Below, one piece after another: positions 9,001 to 13,775 of a stretch of DNA of 13,775 bases. The number at the start of each line of letters is the position of its first letter. The first letter of the stretch is position 1. The DNA comes from Zelonia costaricensis (Eukaryota > Euglenozoa > Kinetoplastea > Trypanosomatida > Trypanosomatidae). The DNA is taken from assembly GCA_030849075.1 (NCBI GenBank), contig JASAOO010002939.1:513-14287 (forward strand), in the 5' to 3' direction. A model generated the notes under the pieces. That model did not search any database and was not told the origin of the DNA. It worked only from the letters and a program-made list of their open reading frames with translations. A program made the translations under genes and the position numbers.

Positions 9001-12000
9001 TCGCTGCACCTCACTCACCCACACCTCCAGCACCGCACTGCCGTACGGATAGAGCGTCTCGTGTGTGTCGAAGCGCATCGGCGACGCGGCGCCTCCGCTG
9101 CTGGTACTCGCCCTCGCCCCCGCCTCCGCCCCGGCCTCTGCTGCCGATGTTGTTGGTGTTGCTGTTGCTGCCTGCCACCGATCTGCCACGAACGTGGACA
9201 CCTCAGGGTGATGGCTCACGAGCCGCGCTAGCAGTTGCTGCATCGCCGCCCCGCTCAGCCCCACCGCGTCGGTGGGCATCCGCAGCGTCGACGTCGCGAT
9301 GGTGTTGTCGCCGCTGCCACCATCGTTGCTGCCGCTGCTGGTGTTGCCGCTGCCCGCACCGTCCACCAATCGACCGTGCTGCTCGAGAAGCGTTCGCCAC
9401 AGCGCGTACACTTCCACCGACGTCCTGGTGCCGGCGCGCTGCACCATGTCAACCCAGCGGCGAGAGCGGCCTCGGGTGCGCAGCGCCGCGGCGTTGCCCT
9501 CACCCGCCGCGCTGTGACCCGGCTTCGCTGGCGCCGCCGCTTTCTTGGGGACGCCCGGCACCGCCACCCCGGCCACCCACATGTGCGTGACGCGCCGCGC
9601 CGGGTGCACGTTGAGGGCGTTGTGCGCGTAGGCAGATGTGCGCAGCACCGCCTCGTCCGTCGCCTCCTCGCCGGCCCCGTCGCCAAGGTGGAAGGTCGCC
9701 GGGTTGTAGTCGAGCAAGCAGGAGCGCCACGACACGTTGTGGGCGCCGAAGCGCTCGCGGTAGTCGATGAGCGTTGTCACAATGGCCTGCGTCTGCAGCT
9801 GCTGCGTCACATTCCAGTCCTCACCCGTGGCCGTGGCGTGCGACTGCGCGGGCTCCAGCTCTGTCTCGCGCAGCAGCTGGCTCAGCAGCGCCTGCTGCAG
9901 CATGTGCTCGTACACTCGCGGCGCCAGGTTCGCGGCCGCGGCCTGCGTTGCCAGCATCTCGCTCTCACTCTCTTGTGTGGTGGGCGCCGCGCCGGGAGCG
10001 CGGACCGTGCGCGGCTGTTGTGGCTGTGGCTGCTGCTGCTGCGGCGGCGAAGGACCCTTCAGCAGGCCAGGCTTGGAGGCTGCCGCCGGGTCGACAGAGA
10101 GCAGGTAGCGCTGCAGAAGCTCGAGAGCGCTGACCCACTGCGCCCCGCTGGAGCTGATCACCAGCGCGTCTCCCCCACTCCCGGTGCCACCACTGCTGCT
10201 GCCCCCACCGCCCCCTGCGCGCTTCTGGAGATGCGGCGGCGTTGCTGTCGGCTGCGGGGCGTGGAGGGCTGGCGTGGCCAGGGTCGACTCGAGGGCGTTC
10301 TGCATCACCACCGACGCCTCCGGTACCGGGCGGCGGCCCAGGGCGACGCGCGACACCTCACGGATGATGTGGACGCCCTGCGCGAAGGGCTGCAGCTTCG
10401 CCGCGGTGCCCGAGGGCTGCCGTCGCTGCCGGCGCCGCTGCTGCTGCTGGTGGAGGAGGCCGGTGCTGGGCGTGGTCACGGTCCACGTGGCCATGGTGCT
10501 CTGCCGCATGCCCAGCGCCGACGACCCCACCGTGGTGATGTCCTGCACGGTGGACGAGGGCCCGGCGCGGATGACCGCCGGCATGATCGTGTCCGTGCCG
10601 CGGAACACGTTCAGCTCGTAGCGACCCGCGTTCCTGGCGACGACGTTGCGCACCATCCAGGCGACCTCCTGCGAGTACGGCGCGAGCGTCACGTCAGCGT
10701 TTTGGCGGCTCATCTTGCTCGACACCGTCACGAGACACCGCTGCCCACCGGTGGGGCCGAAGCTCTCCACGCCCGGCAGGCCGCTCTTGGCGGCGCGGGG
10801 TACGATGCCGGCGCGGCCCACCGTGTTCATGCGCGCCTTACCCCCACCGCCGCCCGCCACAAGGAGCGTCTGGAACGGCCACGCGTAGCGCCGGAAGAGG
10901 CCGGACGGGATGGGCGACGTGTTGGCCGCGGGGAGACCGCAGTTGGACAGCCGACCGCCACCGGCGCTCCCACGCGCCGCGGATGGGTCGGTGCCGGGGC
11001 ACAGCGCCGTGAGCTCGCGCGTCGGCTCGCGCTGCGTGAGCGTCTCGCTCACGACGGCGACGATGGCACACACGGCGTTGGCCACCGTGAAGACGCCGGG
11101 GGCGGCACACGCGTCCGTCAGCGACGGAGAGATCGCGATCGGGGCTGGCGTCGCTGTGGTCGTCGCAGTGGCGGCGGCTCTCCTCCGCTCCGCCCACGCC
11201 ACGTCTAGGCAGTTCTTCAGCGTCCACCCGTTGTACGCGGTGATGAGCTGCACGATGCGCTGCAGGCGCACCAGCGGGGCCGCGACGGTGCCTCTGGTCT
11301 CCCGCACGCCAGCCATCACCGCGGTGGCCCACTCCATCAACATCGCGCCCGGTGGGCCCGCGGCCGCCACGGCTGGTGCCAGCGCCGCAGCGCCGTCGTC
11401 GCCCAGCCCGCTGGACCGCAGCGCGAGTGTGGGCACGGGCGGGATGGCCGCGGCGGCCACCTCCCACACCGGCAGGGGCCACACCTCCGCCGCCGGCGCC
11501 AGCATCGAAAGGGAGCCGCGCACCGCCTCCTCGAGTTCCCGCAACGACGACAGCGGCGGCGTCGGCTCGGTGCGGGGGCTGGCGTCGGCGCCGCCACCGC
11601 TGGTGGTCATCAGGTACCGCTCGGCCCACTGCAGCAGCGGGGCGTGGGCGCGCCACCGCCGCTCCACCGCCTCCTCGGCCGGCGACGCCGCCGTCTCCGT
11701 GTCGGCAGCGGCGAGGACGGCGCGGTGAAAGGCGCCGAGCTTGCACAGCCGCGCCGTGATGTCTGCCGCGAGCTTTGGCGACCCGGCCGACGCCGCCGCG
11801 GCCTCGCCGCCTGCGTAGAGGTACCACGCGAGCGAGCGCGCATCTGCGACGCAGTACGCGAACTCCGCGGGCGGCGCGCGGAAGTCAACGCTGGTGTTGA
11901 GCTGGCGCGAGGGCAGCGATGGCTTGCGCAGCGTGCCCGACGCCCCTGACGAGGCAGACCCTGCTGCGGCGGCGGACGCTGCGGCAGCGGCCGCGATGCC

Positions 12001-13653
12001 GCCACCACGTCCGCTGCGGCCCTTGCTGCTGCCGGGAGCCCCGGCCGCGTTCGAGGTGGACCCCCGCGCCGCCTTGCTGGCCGCCCCGGCGGCGGCCCGT
12101 CCCCCGCCGCGCTGTTGTCCCTGCTGCAGTGCCCCTGGCCTCTTTCCTTCCGTGCCGCTGTTGCTGCCGCTGCTGCGTCGGCGGCCCATCGGTGAGGGGT
12201 GCGACGACAGGCCGCCGGGCGTCGACAGGGTCTGCAGCGCCGTGAGGGTGGCCTGGACGGCGGCGCTGCTCGCCATGGCGGGGGCGGGGTCGTACAGGTA
12301 CAGCGCCGTGCGGGGCACCATCCGCACCCACCGCTCAACCACCGTGTAGCTTTCCTGAGCGCCGCCGTGCTGGCGCGGCGGGCTCGCTGGTATGGGGCAC
12401 GGGCAGGGCGCCAGCACGCCGGCCGCGTCGTCCGTCGTGCTCGGCAGGAAGCCGGCGAGCAGCCGTGGGTCCGACATGGCCCAGACCACAGAGACGTGCG
12501 CAGGAACCGCCGAGCCGCCGGTGGCGCGCAGGTGGTCGCGAATGACGGGGCGAACGGTGCGCCACATGGCGCGCGTCACGACCGTCGCCGCCTGCGCCGC
12601 GCGGGCGTCGCGCTTCTCCCCCTCCGTCAGCTCCACCGCCGGCGGCGTCGCGACGGCTTGCGACGCCGCGGCCGTGGCGTCCTTCTTCTCGTCGGCGCCG
12701 CCGGTGGCCTCGGACGTGACGGCCGCAAGGGTGGCGAGCACCTCGTCCTCGTCCACCAGGCGGTAGACGAAGATGGCGAACGACGGAGCCGCGGCAGTGG
12801 CCCCAGCCGTCGCGACGCCGGGCACCTCGATCAGCTCGCACGGTGGCAGCTCGGTGCTGAGGAAGGTCTGGTGCAGCGCCTGCTCCGCGTCGGACAGCTG
12901 GTGTGCGGCGAGGCCGGCCGGTACGACGGAGGAGCGGTCGGAGCCGTGCGCGGAGGAGGAGCTGCGGGCGGAGCGAGGCCGCGACGACTGCTGCGGCGCG
13001 CCGCCTGCCGCCCCCTTGCCCGCCGGGGCGCGCTGGTTGGCACCCTTCTTGCCCCCCGCGGACGACTGCTGCGCCGCGGCGGCGGCGGCGGCGTTGCTGC
13101 GGCTCGCGTTGGGGCTGCCAGACGGGCGAGGGGGCAGGCACAGCACGGGCGTCCCCTCCACCTGCGCCGCGGCGGCAAAGTCGACCCATGAGACGACCTC
13201 GTCTCGCACCGCTTTCGCCATCTGAATGCGTCGCGCGCAGTCGGCCACCGCGGCCGCCGAGGCAGGGGTGAACTGCTCTGCCCGCAGCCGCAGCATGCCG
13301 CTGAGCAGGCGCGCGACGCTGTCTAGCTGCTCCGCCGAGGTGCGACACCCGAACGTCTCCACGCCCTCCGCCACGGCCGCTGCTGCGACGCCGGTGGCGG
13401 CTGCTGTCTTGGCCGCGTTGGCGGCGGTGGGCTTGCTGCTTGGTGCGGTCTCGCGGCGGTGCCCGGCGGCAGCAGTCGGCACGGCGCCGGCCGAAGACGG
13501 GGCGCCCGCTGCGTTGCCGCTGCTCCCCACGGCGGCGGCGGCCGTGGCGGCAGCCTCGTCGCGCTCCGCTGCCGCCGCGTAGTGACTCGTCAGCAGTGTT
13601 ACATGGAGTGTCGTCGTGCAGGACGACACGTAGGCTGGGTCATCTACCGGCAT
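6079..13653 (-). CDS. Probable axonemal central-pair protein PF6/SPAG17 homologue
   Basis: 2524 residues, close to the size of Chlamydomonas PF6 and vertebrate SPAG17 (a little over 2200). PF6/SPAG17 is a scaffold of the C1a projection of the flagellar central pair and is needed for normal beating. The C-terminal half carries spaced beta-hairpin motifs of the form hydrophobic-x-hydrophobic-x-D/S-G-x-x, centred at about D1584, S1724, D1760, D1850, D1949 and D2402 (for example VFPDGTAI, VIFGDGTVL, VWVNDGTAV). These recall the repeated PDGT-type hairpins of SPAG17. Other conserved-looking blocks are around 260-320, 385-415, 588-615 and 800-825, and a charged, coiled-coil-like region fills about 2425-2500. 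Between them lie Ala/Gly/Ser/Lys linkers (about 30-95, 190-245, 490-580) and Gln-rich runs (near 1065 and 1200). The start is the first ATG after the splice acceptor at 13696. No membrane segment was seen. Assignment rests on motif style, size and architecture; another large central-pair scaffold is the main alternative. Confidence 0.6.
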   Translation of the reverse strand: MPVDDPAYVSSCTTTLHVTLLTSHYAAAAERDEAAATAAAAVGSSGNAAGAPSSAGAVPTAAAGHRRETAPSSKPTAANAAKTAAATGVAAAAVAEGVETFGCRTSAEQLDSVARLLSGMLRLRAEQFTPASAAAVADCARRIQMAKAVRDEVVSWVDFAAAAQVEGTPVLCLPPRPSGSPNASRSNAAAAAAAQQSSAGGKKGANQRAPAGKGAAGGAPQQSSRPRSARSSSSAHGSDRSSVVPAGLAAHQLSDAEQALHQTFLSTELPPCELIEVPGVATAGATAAAPSFAIFVYRLVDEDEVLATLAAVTSEATGGADEKKDATAAASQAVATPPAVELTEGEKRDARAAQAATVVTRAMWRTVRPVIRDHLRATGGSAVPAHVSVVWAMSDPRLLAGFLPSTTDDAAGVLAPCPCPIPASPPRQHGGAQESYTVVERWVRMVPRTALYLYDPAPAMASSAAVQATLTALQTLSTPGGLSSHPSPMGRRRSSGSNSGTEGKRPGALQQGQQRGGGRAAAGAASKAARGSTSNAAGAPGSSKGRSGRGGGIAAAAAASAAAAGSASSGASGTLRKPSLPSRQLNTSVDFRAPPAEFAYCVADARSLAWYLYAGGEAAAASAGSPKLAADITARLCKLGAFHRAVLAAADTETAASPAEEAVERRWRAHAPLLQWAERYLMTTSGGGADASPRTEPTPPLSSLRELEEAVRGSLSMLAPAAEVWPLPVWEVAAAAIPPVPTLALRSSGLGDDGAAALAPAVAAAGPPGAMLMEWATAVMAGVRETRGTVAAPLVRLQRIVQLITAYNGWTLKNCLDVAWAERRRAAATATTTATPAPIAISPSLTDACAAPGVFTVANAVCAIVAVVSETLTQREPTRELTALCPGTDPSAARGSAGGGRLSNCGLPAANTSPIPSGLFRRYAWPFQTLLVAGGGGGKARMNTVGRAGIVPRAAKSGLPGVESFGPTGGQRCLVTVSSKMSRQNADVTLAPYSQEVAWMVRNVVARNAGRYELNVFRGTDTIMPAVIRAGPSSTVQDITTVGSSALGMRQSTMATWTVTTPSTGLLHQQQQRRRQRRQPSGTAAKLQPFAQGVHIIREVSRVALGRRPVPEASVVMQNALESTLATPALHAPQPTATPPHLQKRAGGGGGSSSGGTGSGGDALVISSSGAQWVSALELLQRYLLSVDPAAASKPGLLKGPSPPQQQQPQPQQPRTVRAPGAAPTTQESESEMLATQAAAANLAPRVYEHMLQQALLSQLLRETELEPAQSHATATGEDWNVTQQLQTQAIVTTLIDYRERFGAHNVSWRSCLLDYNPATFHLGDGAGEEATDEAVLRTSAYAHNALNVHPARRVTHMWVAGVAVPGVPKKAAAPAKPGHSAAGEGNAAALRTRGRSRRWVDMVQRAGTRTSVEVYALWRTLLEQHGRLVDGAGSGNTSSGSNDGGSGDNTIATSTLRMPTDAVGLSGAAMQQLLARLVSHHPEVSTFVADRWQAATATPTTSAAEAGAEAGARASTSSGGAASPMRFDTHETLYPYGSAVLEVWVSEVQRMCRYIKATEVAAALHATAGSSGHNLHLSVGFDDGLKLTCTSAGTDSKVPRVDVVVTLGNMTVQRLDNEARLRLRRYPNTSSTLIASASVIVRESSGVHGPMLPQGILVESYAALLEERATLHCVRHCPATLAAGSLVELELSIEREVACDVDERTGVVHRRYASGVQQLLFPSGATMVRRPTAAPPPGTTRPPPSSAVSHFCDTLVTLDGRCFVRTGSGAAAFCRVRPHVADVATAGTAGKADAAAPPFTRAESTYDAVHHCRLRSRQDGLTVVEYESLAAAADSRAGAVLARVVVFPDGTAITTVAPREARQRALVRHPNGVSASASLSSATLCAMLEELQAVEESLFGPASDTSAQTLRWVIEAPTLPRVYLAPAPAGCDAATALSTAAFAVIFGDGTVLQRRWVPAAALPAPSSSLAGVDGGDAAEAAGDAADWPAEGYRGGTVETVLMRPSLTAVRVLHQHAIATVEPADVLAAVTHASPAAYAVGQGLPFFDLARGGGVRMVDAARCVWEVRGLASAAEGPQVVRPERSKTYDELLRSLVSDYYSPHRLPRAAQLTYAREQLRETAAYARRRTSGWCPTLLRRLRELAEPFIRAAQLLRIDVLAPMEAAAKAAEERVFFASGDVTGPLPPGLTHAGLAALQRVSRVSPACFGQLDNGEAVRYWHLHDVQPTRMSTDSAAAATAMPSSTTEPHVMQRMVPVLATGSMLGYIGTAPEHAHSVEAISVLLCGQTGARSGDDGAYIRRMGQSMRLMGLCVGSLAPAIPPAILPLPAPPATQASSPTYQRDSTTSYATSLPPLNVLLHHGNRWLPANLQPPQQYGLYHTRQRTLHGAAAEGEHTDVVWVNDGTAVLGAMVATNAYDQYVLDQVNPFTAVSTSSAALQREVVRRELHRHEQLAQLSHYHRVLSSQWPMELPASAREEQVRLETRFEELQRGQRAAAAQPQPPRGERLSLPSTVGVHGASERMVI

Positions 13654-13695
13654 GGCGAGCCGTCCGCCTGGATTATGTGGATGTGGGTGTGGGTG

Positions 13696-13715
13696 CTGAG
13701 GAGGGGGGGGGGAAG
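13696..13715 (-). promoter_or_regulatory. Splice acceptor of the PF6-like gene
   Basis: On the minus strand an 18-nt pyrimidine tract (13715-13698, containing C10) runs straight into AG at 13697-13696. The ATG at 13653 is the first ATG after it, giving a 42-nt leader. This is the clearest splice acceptor in the window and supports the chosen start of the long protein. Confidence 0.65.
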
Positions 13716-13738
13716 TGGCGTGAGGCGACTGTAGTATC

Positions 13739-13756
13739 TGTGTGTGTGTGTGTGTG
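13739..13756. repeat. (TG)9 microsatellite
   Basis: Pure TG repeat on the plus strand, giving (CA)9 in the transcript, just upstream of the pyrimidine tract of the PF6-like gene. The DNA on either side up to the window edge holds nothing else recognisable. Confidence 0.9.
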
Positions 13757-13775
13757 CACCGCCTGTCTCAACAGT

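Overview
This window looks like part of a trypanosomatid nuclear chromosome, most likely from Leishmania or a close relative in the Leishmaniinae. Three long intron-less reading frames lie on the same strand (minus). Coding DNA is very GC-rich and almost avoids TTA, CTA and TCA codons, and arginine is far commoner than lysine. The spacers are filled with CA/TG microsatellites and runs of 10 to 13 G on the plus strand, which are C-rich polypyrimidine tracts in the transcripts. This is the expected picture for part of a polycistronic unit processed by spliced-leader trans-splicing and polyadenylation. Transcription runs from right to left. The genus is inferred from these features, not from a database match.

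Layout in transcription order. (1) 13775-13654: spacer and 5' UTR with a (CA)9 tract and a strong C10 polypyrimidine tract ending in AG, 43 nt before the ATG. (2) 13653-6079: a 2524-residue protein, probably the kinetoplastid form of the axonemal central-pair protein PF6/SPAG17. (3) 6078-5237: spacer with a 31-nt hairpin, several pyrimidine tracts and no convincing gene. (4) 5236-4124: a 370-residue protein with one N-terminal membrane segment and no recognised family. (5) 4123-3632: spacer with a 57-nt (UG)n tract followed by (CA)8, plus two candidate splice acceptors. (6) 3631-1982: a 549-residue protein with an RRM-like fold and a C-terminal membrane helix, resembling the trypanosome nuclear pore protein Nup65. 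(7) 1981-1: almost 2 kb of purine-rich (plus strand), repeat-rich DNA with no supported gene, presumably the 3' UTR of the Nup-like gene and the leader region of the next gene beyond the left edge.

The three genes need not share a pathway: one is flagellar, one is of unknown function and one is probably nuclear-envelope. Co-orientation here reflects polycistronic transcription, in which expression is set mainly after transcription by UTR elements and RNA processing. I found no mobile element, CRISPR array, RNA gene or defence-like cluster, and no clear new biological system. The points most worth a second look are the inverted UG/CA microsatellites between genes 2 and 3, the hairpin after the PF6-like stop codon, the possible extra trans-splice acceptor just after the Nup-like gene, and the two divergent protein assignments.
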